This document shows, one piece after another, positions 1 to 6,236 of a stretch of DNA of 42,621 nucleotides. The stretch is from Alphaproteobacteria bacterium (GTDB taxonomy: Bacteria; Pseudomonadota; Alphaproteobacteria; Rs-D84). The DNA is taken from the NCBI GenBank assembly GCA_017513285.1, contig JAFXGD010000033.1, positions 1 to 42,621 on the forward strand, in the 5' to 3' direction. The notes beneath the pieces were generated by a model that had not been told where the DNA came from, searched no databases, and was given only the letters and a program-made list of their open reading frames with translations. Position 1 is the first letter of the stretch; the number at the start of each line of letters is the position of its first letter. Both the position numbers and the translations under genes were made by a program.

Positions 1-226
1 CGCCCACCGGTGTATTTTGCCAATCCAACGGTGTATCGGCATTGGGGATGATTTCCAATTCGATTTCTTTGGCCAATATATTTTCTGTTGGTTCTTCTTG
101 TTTGTTTCCCAACAGCAAAAACATCAGTATCAGCACAACAATAAAAGCAATTGCCAACAACAGCCATTGAACCTGTTTTGGTGTATTTTTTTTGAAATCC
201 GCTAATTGTTGTTTAAAGTTACTCAT
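1..226 (-). CDS. virB10: VirB10/TrbI-type secretion channel protein, N-terminal part only
   Basis: Only the first 75 codons lie in the window; the gene runs off the left edge. The protein starts MSNFKQQLADFKKN, has one hydrophobic segment at about residues 21-40 (WLLLAIAFIVVLILMFLLL), then an acidic, proline-containing stretch. That is the layout of VirB10: a short cytoplasmic tail, one inner-membrane helix, and a long periplasmic arm. The defining C-terminal barrel is not visible, so the call rests on this topology and on position 43 bases after virB9 in the order virB8-virB9-virB10. In the family it spans both membranes and links the energy modules to the outer-membrane pore. A GGGGTTGGGAG purine stretch precedes the ATG. 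An F-type TraB protein would look similar here. Confidence 0.7.
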   Translation of the reverse strand, partial: MSNFKQQLADFKKNTPKQVQWLLLAIAFIVVLILMFLLLGNKQEEPTENILAKEIELEIIPNADTPLDWQNTPVG

Positions 227-269
227 TCTCCCAACCCCGACTGGTAAAAATTACATGTATGCGTATAAA

Positions 270-1835
270 TTATTGTATACGCACAACGTTGCACGGTGCA
301 TCTCCACCGGTTTGCTTAATCAATTTATTGCACAACGTCTGCGCTTCATCGATTGTGGCAATTGGCCCGATACGCAATCTGTATAAACTTGCAGTAGATG
401 CACCTTCACCCAAATCGCCGACGCCTTGTGCGTCAATTGCATAGAATACTTTATCTTCATATGGGTCTAACAGGCCACGTGCATCGGTTCCCGAAAAGCG
501 CGCCAATAAATTTGCCCAATATTTTTCCAATGCATCTGTTGATGTGTCCGAATATAATTCGACGGCGACGCCGCTTTGGTTGCTGGCGATTACCGGTATA
601 TTATTCTGTGGCAGGTATGCGCCGGCGGTATTGCGTTCTTGGGGCAACATGTTAATTACACTGCCCGAACCATTGGTTGGCATTTGGGCCGGTATTTGTG
701 TTGGCATACCGTATCCGGCGGGCATATAGTATCCTGCCCCTGTCATTGGATTAACGGTTGCTTGATTGCCCATAAATACGGGTGTCCCGGTATAGCCGGC
801 GCCCATGCTCATTGCGGCCATGCTGTCTGTATATGCGATATTGTTTAACGATTGTCCCGACAGCATGCTTTGTGCGACATTTGCTTCGGCCAACGCCATA
901 ACCGATGCGGTATCTGCGATTAAGAATGGTTTTTCACGTTTTTTGATACATACAATTCTTTGACCGCTGCGCAAAACCATATCGCCAACGGCTTCGACGA
1001 TTAACAGTCGGCCGTCTTCACCATCTGTACGAAAACCGACGGGGGATTCGCCACCTTCGACCAACAAAGATACAACGGGTCTTTGTGTCATAGAAATAAC
1101 TTTATCCCCAAAGTCGATATATGTAAATATGCGGTCACGCCAAACACGTTCCGGCGCAATTACATAGTCGTCCGGATTTGGAACATAAATATCCAAATCA
1201 AAGCGGAATTCAGACGGATCAATTTTCATTGATTTAATCCAACCGTAATCTTCACCATCGACACCAACTGTAACGGGGCCACTGGATTTCTTTGTAAAGA
1301 TAGAACCTGCACCACCGCCGGCCTTGGTGGCGGCACCTGCGCCTGCGATTGCGGGGGCGCCCCTGTCCAACACCACATCTACCTGAGAGTATGTAATTTC
1401 ACTGGCGTTGGCGGGTTCAGCCCTTAAATAAAAGATATATCGGTTACCAGAATTACCTGTAACAATCATATTTGTGTCCGAACCAAAGTTATCTACGGCC
1501 GGACTGATGAACATGGTTTTGTCGCCTTGGGTTGCGTCAACGACAAATTGACTCTGGTCACCAATTTGAATGTCGGCAATTTGTTCGCCCATTGGCAAAT
1601 TAACCATTGTTAACATTCCATTTCGTAATTTAATTGGTAATACCGCCCCCTGTGACCACGACAGTTGGGCGTATCCTGGCTTAATACTGCCACTGGCCAT
1701 ATTGGCGGTTGGGTTGTCCCATGCGTATTGCACACCATTGAAACTGTCGGTGTTTGCATTGACAGACACGCATGTCAATATGCCTGCAACAGCCACTGCA
1801 TAAACGTTGCCTTTAAATACTTTTGCCCAATTCAT
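270..1835 (-). CDS. virB9: VirB9/CagX-family type IV secretion protein with C-terminal SPOR-like domain
   Basis: A 521-aa exported protein with a signal peptide of about 27 residues ending near VSVNA. Residues ~50-145 match the VirB9 N-terminal domain (LTMVNLPMGEQIADIQIGD, then IFYLRAEP). Residues ~200-305 match the C-terminal CagX domain (PERVWRDRIFTYIDFGDK, then LRSGQRIVCIKK). VirB9 forms the periplasmic/outer-membrane ring with VirB7 and VirB10. A Met/Gly/Pro/Asn-rich linker follows, and the last ~40 residues (YRLRIGPIATIDEAQTLCNK and on to the end) look like a SPOR domain, the fold that binds denuded peptidoglycan. Ordinary VirB9 is about 250-300 aa, so both linker and tail are extra. The start has a good ribosome site (AGGAAGGACAAG-ATG). 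It lies 42 bases after virB8. Confidence 0.85.
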   Translation of the reverse strand: MNWAKVFKGNVYAVAVAGILTCVSVNANTDSFNGVQYAWDNPTANMASGSIKPGYAQLSWSQGAVLPIKLRNGMLTMVNLPMGEQIADIQIGDQSQFVVDATQGDKTMFISPAVDNFGSDTNMIVTGNSGNRYIFYLRAEPANASEITYSQVDVVLDRGAPAIAGAGAATKAGGGAGSIFTKKSSGPVTVGVDGEDYGWIKSMKIDPSEFRFDLDIYVPNPDDYVIAPERVWRDRIFTYIDFGDKVISMTQRPVVSLLVEGGESPVGFRTDGEDGRLLIVEAVGDMVLRSGQRIVCIKKREKPFLIADTASVMALAEANVAQSMLSGQSLNNIAYTDSMAAMSMGAGYTGTPVFMGNQATVNPMTGAGYYMPAGYGMPTQIPAQMPTNGSGSVINMLPQERNTAGAYLPQNNIPVIASNQSGVAVELYSDTSTDALEKYWANLLARFSGTDARGLLDPYEDKVFYAIDAQGVGDLGEGASTASLYRLRIGPIATIDEAQTLCNKLIKQTGGDAPCNVVRIQ

Positions 1836-1877
1836 CTTGTCCTTCCTGTTTCTTATGTCTGTGTTATAGCACTATTT

Positions 1878-2546
1878 TTATTCCATGTCCAGTGGATCTG
1901 TCCCGCCTTCTACAACTTTGTATTGAACCACCTTTAACCCCAGTGGGTTTTCCAATCTGTTTTTCCATTTTACAGTTGTGTTGTCTGTTGCGATATCTAT
2001 ATGCAGTTTGTATGGTGTGTTGGTTGTTTGGCCAAAGCGGTCTGTACAAACATTTTCAATGGCGACCTGATATCTTTCTTGGTTTTTGGCTTTGATGTCC
2101 ATGGTTAACTGCTGTACAGATAATATTTTAACAACGCATGTTTTTTCCGGGGTTTTATTGCCCATATATTTTCTGAATGCACTGGTTTTAGAGAAGGCAT
2201 TATACACCTTGTCGTCGGACCACATACGTATTGCGCCATTGTCGGAATTCCACTTTTTCTCCATTGCGTTTTTATTTTGATATATTTCGTTTCTGTGTTG
2301 AATATACTCACGCACAAAGGCATTTTTATAATCACTCAACATTGTGTCTGTTTTTGGGATATTGTTTGTCACCATGATATCTTCGTTGGTGCGATTTTTC
2401 ATTTGCAGAAAGAAAATCTGTGGTCTGTTCAATGGAAACATATTGTACACAGTCACCACCAAAATCCCCAGTGTTACCAACAATCCTGCCAAAACAAAAG
2501 TGGTAATTTTGGTCTGTAAAACATTGGGTTCTGTGCGTGTTGTCAC
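1878..2546 (-). CDS. virB8: VirB8-type inner-membrane assembly protein of type IV secretion
   Basis: A 222-aa protein if it starts at the GTG at 2546, which has an AGAAGGAG site six bases upstream; an in-frame ATG further upstream has no such site. Residues ~14-35 form one membrane helix (FVLAGLLVTLGILVVTVYNM). The rest is a periplasmic domain with the VirB8 signature region near the end (ENPLGLKVVQYKVVEG; compare the NPLG-x-x-V-x-x-Y motif of the family). VirB8 dimerises in the periplasm and nucleates assembly of the channel. It is the first gene of the minus-strand unit, with a promoter directly upstream. Confidence 0.82.
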   Translation of the reverse strand: MTTRTEPNVLQTKITTFVLAGLLVTLGILVVTVYNMFPLNRPQIFFLQMKNRTNEDIMVTNNIPKTDTMLSDYKNAFVREYIQHRNEIYQNKNAMEKKWNSDNGAIRMWSDDKVYNAFSKTSAFRKYMGNKTPEKTCVVKILSVQQLTMDIKAKNQERYQVAIENVCTDRFGQTTNTPYKLHIDIATDNTTVKWKNRLENPLGLKVVQYKVVEGGTDPLDME

Positions 2547-2570
2547 GGTGCCTCTCCTTCTAATAAAATG

Positions 2571-2600
2571 ATTGTAGAAAAAAATGCGCCCCCTGTGCAA
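2571..2600 (-). promoter_or_regulatory. Promoter of virB8-virB9-virB10
   Basis: Read on the minus strand: TTGCAC, an 18-base spacer, then TACAAT, ending 24 bases before the virB8 GTG. The predicted transcript would have a leader of about 20 bases carrying the AGAAGGAG ribosome site. Confidence 0.6.
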
Positions 2601-2689
2601 GGAAAAATTTGTAATATCATGTATGTTTGTGTGTATTGAATTTAAAATGTTCTTGCAAGGGAATGTGAAAAATATTATAATATTTCCGC

Positions 2690-2717
2690 TTGATTTTTTG
2701 TATTGTTGTGCTATCCT
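2690..2717 (+). promoter_or_regulatory. Promoter of tRNA-Trp / secE-nusG
   Basis: TTGATT, a 16-base spacer, then TATCCT, placed about 55 bases upstream of the tRNA. It probably drives tRNA-Trp together with secE and nusG, because no terminator is visible between the tRNA and secE. Confidence 0.55.
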
Positions 2718-2772
2718 GTCGCAGACTGTGGTATCGGCAATCGGTGCAAAAAACGGGTGTTTTTAGTGTGTT

Positions 2773-2846
2773 AGGGGCATAGTTCAACGGTAGAATATCG
2801 GTCTCCAAAACCGCGGATGAGGGTTCGATTCCTTCTGCCCCTGCCA
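2773..2846 (+). tRNA. trnW: tRNA-Trp (CCA)
   Basis: A 74-base cloverleaf with encoded 3' CCA. The acceptor stem is AGGGGCA/TGCCCCT, the discriminator base is G, the anticodon loop is CTCCAAA with CCA at 2805-2807, and the T arm is GAGGG-TTCGATT-CCTTC. The anticodon stem shows an unusual T27/C43 mismatch, the D stem has a G-T pair at 10/25, and the variable loop is four bases. The neighbourhood trnW-secE-nusG is classical. CCA reads only UGG, consistent with TGA being used as a stop in this window. Confidence 0.95.
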
Positions 2847-2909
2847 AATTTTTTGCATGTGTCTGGTACGGTGGTTGTGGTTAATTTACGTAAATAACGG
2901 GCAATTTTT

Positions 2910-3089
2910 ATGAAGAAAATGCTGGATTTTTTAAAGTCTGTTCGCAGTGAATGGTTTAAAATTGTATGGCCATCACGTGACAGTGTCATTCGTGCAACAA
3001 TTATGATATTGGTATTTTCGGGGCTGGCCGCATTGTTTTTCTTTGTGGTGGACAGTATTCTGAACGCAATTGTTGGTTGGGTTTTCTAA
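2910..3089 (+). CDS. secE: Preprotein translocase subunit SecE
   Basis: A 59-aa protein: MKKMLDFLKSVRSEWFKIVW, then PSRDSVIRAT and a single hydrophobic helix at about 29-56. The KSVRSEWFKIVWPSR segment is the amphipathic SecE signature that lies on the membrane surface; the helix clamps the SecY halves together. This is the minimal one-helix form usual outside the enterics. It sits between tRNA-Trp and nusG, as in most Proteobacteria. No strong Shine-Dalgarno precedes the ATG (ACGGGCAATTTTT). Confidence 0.92.
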   Translation: MKKMLDFLKSVRSEWFKIVWPSRDSVIRATIMILVFSGLAALFFFVVDSILNAIVGWVF

Positions 3090-3110
3090 TACAGGCAAAG
3101 GAAGCATAAA

Positions 3111-3644
3111 ATGGAAGAGAAGATGCAGTGGTTTGTTGTTAACGTTCACACAAGTTGCGAAGACAAAGTTGCGCGTGGTCTGCGTGAACAGATTGATAAG
3201 CGTCGTTTAAATGCATATTTTGGTGAAATTCTGGTTCCTACACGTGAAGTGACCGAAATCAAGGCGGGTAAACGTGTAAAAAGCGAAAAGAAATTTTTCC
3301 CCGGCTATATTGTTGTTCAAATGGTTATGAATAACGAAACATTTACTTTGGTTAAACAGATTCCTCAGGTTGTAATGTTTTTGGGTGCGAAAAACAAACC
3401 GATTGCGGTCAGTGAAGAAGAAGCGCGCCGTCTGTTAAAGCAGGTGGAAGAGGGTGCCGTTGTCATGGATGATGTTGAATACGAAGTCGGGCAAGAAGTG
3501 CATGTTATCGATGGGCCGTTTGCGGGCTTTAATGGTGTTGCATCCGAAGTTGATAATGTAAAACAAAAAATGACTGTGACGGTTCTGGTCTTTGGTCGTG
3601 AAACCAGTATGGACTTGGAATTTAGTCAGGTTGAACGGGTATAA
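3111..3644 (+). CDS. nusG: Transcription termination/antitermination factor NusG
   Basis: A 177-aa protein with an N-terminal NGN domain (MQWFVVNVHTSCEDKVARGL at the start; VPTREVTEIKAGKRV, KKFFPGYIVVQM) and a C-terminal KOW domain from about residue 125 (VGQEVHVIDGPFAGFNGVAS). NusG binds the RNA polymerase clamp and links it to Rho or to ribosomal protein S10. The start at 3111 is chosen because GGAAG lies six to seven bases upstream; a second Met four codons in is possible. It is 21 bases after secE. Confidence 0.96.
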   Translation: MEEKMQWFVVNVHTSCEDKVARGLREQIDKRRLNAYFGEILVPTREVTEIKAGKRVKSEKKFFPGYIVVQMVMNNETFTLVKQIPQVVMFLGAKNKPIAVSEEEARRLLKQVEEGAVVMDDVEYEVGQEVHVIDGPFAGFNGVASEVDNVKQKMTVTVLVFGRETSMDLEFSQVERV

Positions 3645-3703
3645 CCGGTAACGAAAAGATTTTTGTGGTTTTCTGAAAAATATCATGTAAAATCACAGCA
3701 AAC

Positions 3704-3731
3704 CGTGGTAGATACGCCATATCGTACCACG
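3704..3731 (+). promoter_or_regulatory. Hairpin in the rplK leader, candidate L1 binding site
   Basis: CGTGGTA at 3704-3710 pairs with TACCACG at 3725-3731, with a possible inner GAT/ATC extension and a bulged G. It lies in the 114-base gap between nusG and rplK. In many bacteria L1 represses the rplK-rplA mRNA through a leader element; the role here is inference. No convincing new promoter was found in the gap. Confidence 0.4.
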
Positions 3732-3758
3732 ACACAAACGAAAAAAACGGAGTGAAAA

Positions 3759-4190
3759 ATGGCAAAGAAAGAAGTAAAGGGATTGGTCAAATTGGTCGTC
3801 CCTGCAAAACAGGCTAATCCTGCGCCTCCTATTGGGCCGGCGTTGGGTGCTGCTGGTGTAAACATCGCAGAATTCTGCAAACAGTTTAACGACAAAACGG
3901 CTGATAAAGAACCTGGGATGCCAATTCCATGTATTATCACTGTTTATACAGATCGCAGTTTCGAATTTATCATGAAATTGCCACCTGTGTCGTACTATAT
4001 TAAAAAGGCCTTGAAATTAAAAATCGGTTCACACAAACCGGGTCGTGATTTTGTTGGTACATTGTCTTTGGCACAGTTGAAAGAAATTGCCGAAGCCAAA
4101 ATGCCGGACTTGAATTGCTCTTCCGTTGAATCTGCTATGAACATTGTTGCGGGTCAATGTCGTTCTATGGGCGTAAAGGTAGAGGGGTAA
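3759..4190 (+). CDS. rplK: 50S ribosomal protein L11
   Basis: A 143-aa protein of normal length with the L11 N-terminal signature ([35 protein letters not shown]) and the rRNA-binding C-terminal domain ([32 protein letters not shown]). L11 forms the GTPase-associated centre with L10 and 23S rRNA. The ribosome site is GGAGTG before the ATG. Four bases separate its stop from rplA. Confidence 0.97.
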   Translation: MAKKEVKGLVKLVVPAKQANPAPPIGPALGAAGVNIAEFCKQFNDKTADKEPGMPIPCIITVYTDRSFEFIMKLPPVSYYIKKALKLKIGSHKPGRDFVGTLSLAQLKEIAEAKMPDLNCSSVESAMNIVAGQCRSMGVKVEG

Positions 4191-4194
4191 TATC

Positions 4195-4869
4195 ATGAAA
4201 TTGACTAAAAAACAGCAGACTTGGAAAAATTTGGATTCCGACAAAGTTTATTCTTTGGCCGAAGCAATCGATGCATTGCGTGAATATACATCCAAGAAAT
4301 TTGATGAAACATTGGAAATCGCTATCCGTTTGGGTATTGATGTAACCAAAGCGGACCAGAACATTCGTGGTATGTTGTCTTTGCCAAATGGCACAGGTAA
4401 AACTGTACGTGTTGCTGTATTTACTGCCAACGCACAAGACGAAGCCAAGAAAGCGGGCGCAGACGTTGTTGGTGGCGAAGAATTGATTGATTCTGTGGCT
4501 GCCGGTAATATCAATTTTGATCGCGTTATTGCGACACCTGATATGATGCCAAAAATGTCAAAAATCGCACGTGTTTTGGGACCAAAAGGTTTAATGCCGA
4601 ACCCAAAATTGGGTACCGTTACAAACAACGTTGCGGATGCGGTTGCAAATGCCAAAGCGGGTCAGATTGAATACCGTGCTGAAAAGAAGGGTATCATCCA
4701 CGCAGGCATTGGTAAAATGTCATTTACAACAGAAAAATTGGTTGAAAATGCGAATGCTTTGATTGACCAATTGAAAAAGGTAAAACCATCTACATCCAAA
4801 GGCCAATATATCTTGGGCATTTCGGTTGCTACAACCCAAGGCCCTGGCTTGAAAGTAGATGCAAAATAA
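4195..4869 (+). CDS. rplA: 50S ribosomal protein L1
   Basis: A 224-aa L1 protein, slightly short of the usual 229-234. Recognisable blocks are ETLEIAIRLGIDVTKADQNI, RGMLSLPNGTGKTVRVAVF, ARVLGPKGLMPNPKLGTVT and GKMSFTTEKLVENANALI. L1 builds the mobile stalk near the E site and often represses its own mRNA. The AGAGGGG ribosome site lies in the last codons of rplK, suggesting translational coupling. Confidence 0.97.
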   Translation: MKLTKKQQTWKNLDSDKVYSLAEAIDALREYTSKKFDETLEIAIRLGIDVTKADQNIRGMLSLPNGTGKTVRVAVFTANAQDEAKKAGADVVGGEELIDSVAAGNINFDRVIATPDMMPKMSKIARVLGPKGLMPNPKLGTVTNNVADAVANAKAGQIEYRAEKKGIIHAGIGKMSFTTEKLVENANALIDQLKKVKPSTSKGQYILGISVATTQGPGLKVDAK

Positions 4870-4875
4870 TTAAAT

Positions 4876-4899
4876 GCGATTGGGTTTTTGCCCAATCGC
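4876..4899 (+). other. Strong hairpin directly after rplA
   Basis: GCGATTGGG (4876-4884) and CCCAATCGC (4891-4899) form nine perfect pairs around a six-base loop. Adenines, not thymines, follow, so it is not a standard intrinsic terminator. It may protect the rplKA message end or mark a processing point upstream of the L10 leader. Confidence 0.6.
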
Positions 4900-4902
4900 A
4901 AA

Positions 4903-5051
4903 ACAGATTTCTGTCCAAGACTGATGGTGTTTGCAAAAACTTAATTCCCATCATAGACAAAGAAAAAATTCTTTGGGGCAGGAACATCAGCCCCATCCCA
5001 GAGCAATCTGGATGGAAAGTTAACAAAACAGAAGCTTGAAGGAAAAAACAG
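4903..5051 (+). ncRNA. Ribosomal protein L10 leader (autoregulatory mRNA element)
   Basis: A 180-base gap before rplJ holds a compact fold. TGATGG (4922-4927) pairs with CCATCA (4948-4953) around a loop containing CTTAATTCC, and AGACA follows; this resembles the L10-binding kink-turn region of proteobacterial L10 leaders. GGGGC/GCCCC (about 4976-4994) is a second possible stem. CCATC-C-CAGA/TCTG-GATGG (4993-5015) closes on a GCAA tetraloop. L10 in complex with L7/L12 represses translation of rplJL by binding such leaders. The ribosome site GAAGGA lies at its end. Confidence 0.65.
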
Positions 5052-5531
5052 ATGAAACGCGAAGAAAAATCGGATCTGATTTCAGCGTTACAGTCGTCCC
5101 TGAAAGAAGCAAACGGTGTTTTCGTTGTTGAAAACCATGGTTTGACGGTAAAAGAATTCGAAGAATTGCGCAATGAATTGCGTCCAATGGTTTCGTTATT
5201 CAAAGTTGTCAAAAACCGTTTGATGAAGTTGGCATTAAAAGACACCAACTTTGAACCTGTGTCTGAATTTATGAAACGCCCAACGGCGGTTGCGGTTGCA
5301 ACAGATGGTTTGGCGGTTACAAAAGTTTTGGCAAAATTTGCCGAAGCACACCCAAATTTAACAATTTTGGGCGGTAAAATGGACGCAGACGTTCTGGATG
5401 CGAACGGCGTATTGCAATTATCCAAGCTTCCTTCCCTGTTGGAAATCCGTGGCACAATTGCGCGTATCTTGGTCGAACCTGCATCGCGCTTGGCACGTGT
5501 ATCGGCAGAGTATGGAAAAAAAGAACAATAA
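5052..5531 (+). CDS. rplJ: 50S ribosomal protein L10
   Basis: A 159-aa L10 protein: MKREEKSDLISALQSSLKEA, VFVVENHGLTVKEFEELRNE, VSLFKVVKNRLMKLAL, then a C-terminal helix that anchors L7/L12 dimers (LSKLPSLLEIRGTIARIL). L10 ties the L7/L12 stalk to 23S rRNA next to L11. It follows a structured leader and precedes rplL by 48 bases, the conserved stalk operon. Confidence 0.96.
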   Translation: MKREEKSDLISALQSSLKEANGVFVVENHGLTVKEFEELRNELRPMVSLFKVVKNRLMKLALKDTNFEPVSEFMKRPTAVAVATDGLAVTKVLAKFAEAHPNLTILGGKMDADVLDANGVLQLSKLPSLLEIRGTIARILVEPASRLARVSAEYGKKEQ

Positions 5532-5579
5532 AATCAGAATATTTTATTCTGACCTAAAACAAAAATTAGGAGTAAAAAA

Positions 5580-5945
5580 ATGGCAGACATTCAAAAATTA
5601 GTTGAAGAATTGTCAAAATTAAGCGTTTTGGAAGCAGTTGAACTGTCCAAAGCATTGGAAGAAACATGGGGCGTCAGTGCCGCTGCTGCTGTTGCAGTTG
5701 CTGCCGGTCCTGTTGCTGCTGCTGCAGAAGAAAAAACAGAATTTGATGTTATCTTGGCAGAAGCGGGTGCAAACAAATTGGCTGTTATCAAAGCTGTAAA
5801 AGACATCACTGGTTTGGGCTTGGGCGAAGCAAAAGCTTTGGTCGAATCCGCACCAAAGGCTGTCAAAGAAGGTGTTGCAAAAGACGAAGCAGAAAAGTTG
5901 AAAGCAACATTAGAAGCAGCAGGTGCCAAAGTCGAAATGAAATAA
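5580..5945 (+). CDS. rplL: 50S ribosomal protein L7/L12
   Basis: A 121-aa protein of standard length. The N-terminal dimerisation helices ([20 protein letters not shown]) are followed by an Ala/Val-rich hinge (about residues 35-52) and the C-terminal factor-binding domain ([40 protein letters not shown]). It recruits translation GTPases. The AGGAGT site seven bases before the ATG is strong, as expected for a protein needed in several copies per ribosome. Confidence 0.98.
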   Translation: MADIQKLVEELSKLSVLEAVELSKALEETWGVSAAAAVAVAAGPVAAAAEEKTEFDVILAEAGANKLAVIKAVKDITGLGLGEAKALVESAPKAVKEGVAKDEAEKLKATLEAAGAKVEMK

Positions 5946-6004
5946 TTCATATCGACAGGACCGCTTGGTTCTGAAAAAAATCTGTCGTACAACCGTGCGA
6001 CAAA

Positions 6005-6047
6005 ACGCCGCCCGTGTGGGAATTTTCCCATGCGGGCACACAGGCGT
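6005..6047 (+). promoter_or_regulatory. Nested hairpin in the rplL-rpoB junction, candidate attenuator or processing site
   Basis: GCCCGTGTGGG (6010-6020) pairs with CCCATGCGGGC (6027-6037, two G-T pairs). Outside it, ACGCC (6005-6009) pairs with GGCGT (6043-6047). No T run follows. The 291-base junction also holds TCAGATAAT/ATTATCCGA at 6117-6143 followed by CATTTTT, a weaker terminator-like fold. In E. coli this same junction carries an attenuator and an RNase III site that set the ratio of ribosomal protein to polymerase; the same role is inferred here. Confidence 0.55.
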
Positions 6048-6236
6048 AAAAGACGTATGTCAAAATATACACAAGACAACAGCTGGGCAAAAAGGAGATT
6101 GTTAGATAAATTGTGGTCAGATAATCGAATAAAAATTATCCGACATTTTTGATAAAATAAAATCGCAATTTATTTAAGAATTTTCTTTTTGCCCCGCTTC
6201 GTTTGCAAAACACACAGAAAAAAAGGATTAAAACCG

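Noticed and set aside
1-2846. Integrated conjugative element at tRNA-Trp
   Set aside because: No integrase, no repeat of the tRNA 3' end, and the secretion genes lie on the 5' side with native codon usage.
6030-6152. 40-codon open frame between rplL and rpoB (starts MRAHRRKRRMSK)
   Set aside because: Its ATG lies inside the arm of the strong 6005-6047 hairpin, it has no ribosome site, and the region is better explained as structured junction RNA.
6189-6236. Upstream TTG extension of rpoB by 16 codons
   Set aside because: No family similarity in the extension; the ATG at 6237 has a proper AGGA site and matches the RpoB N-terminus.
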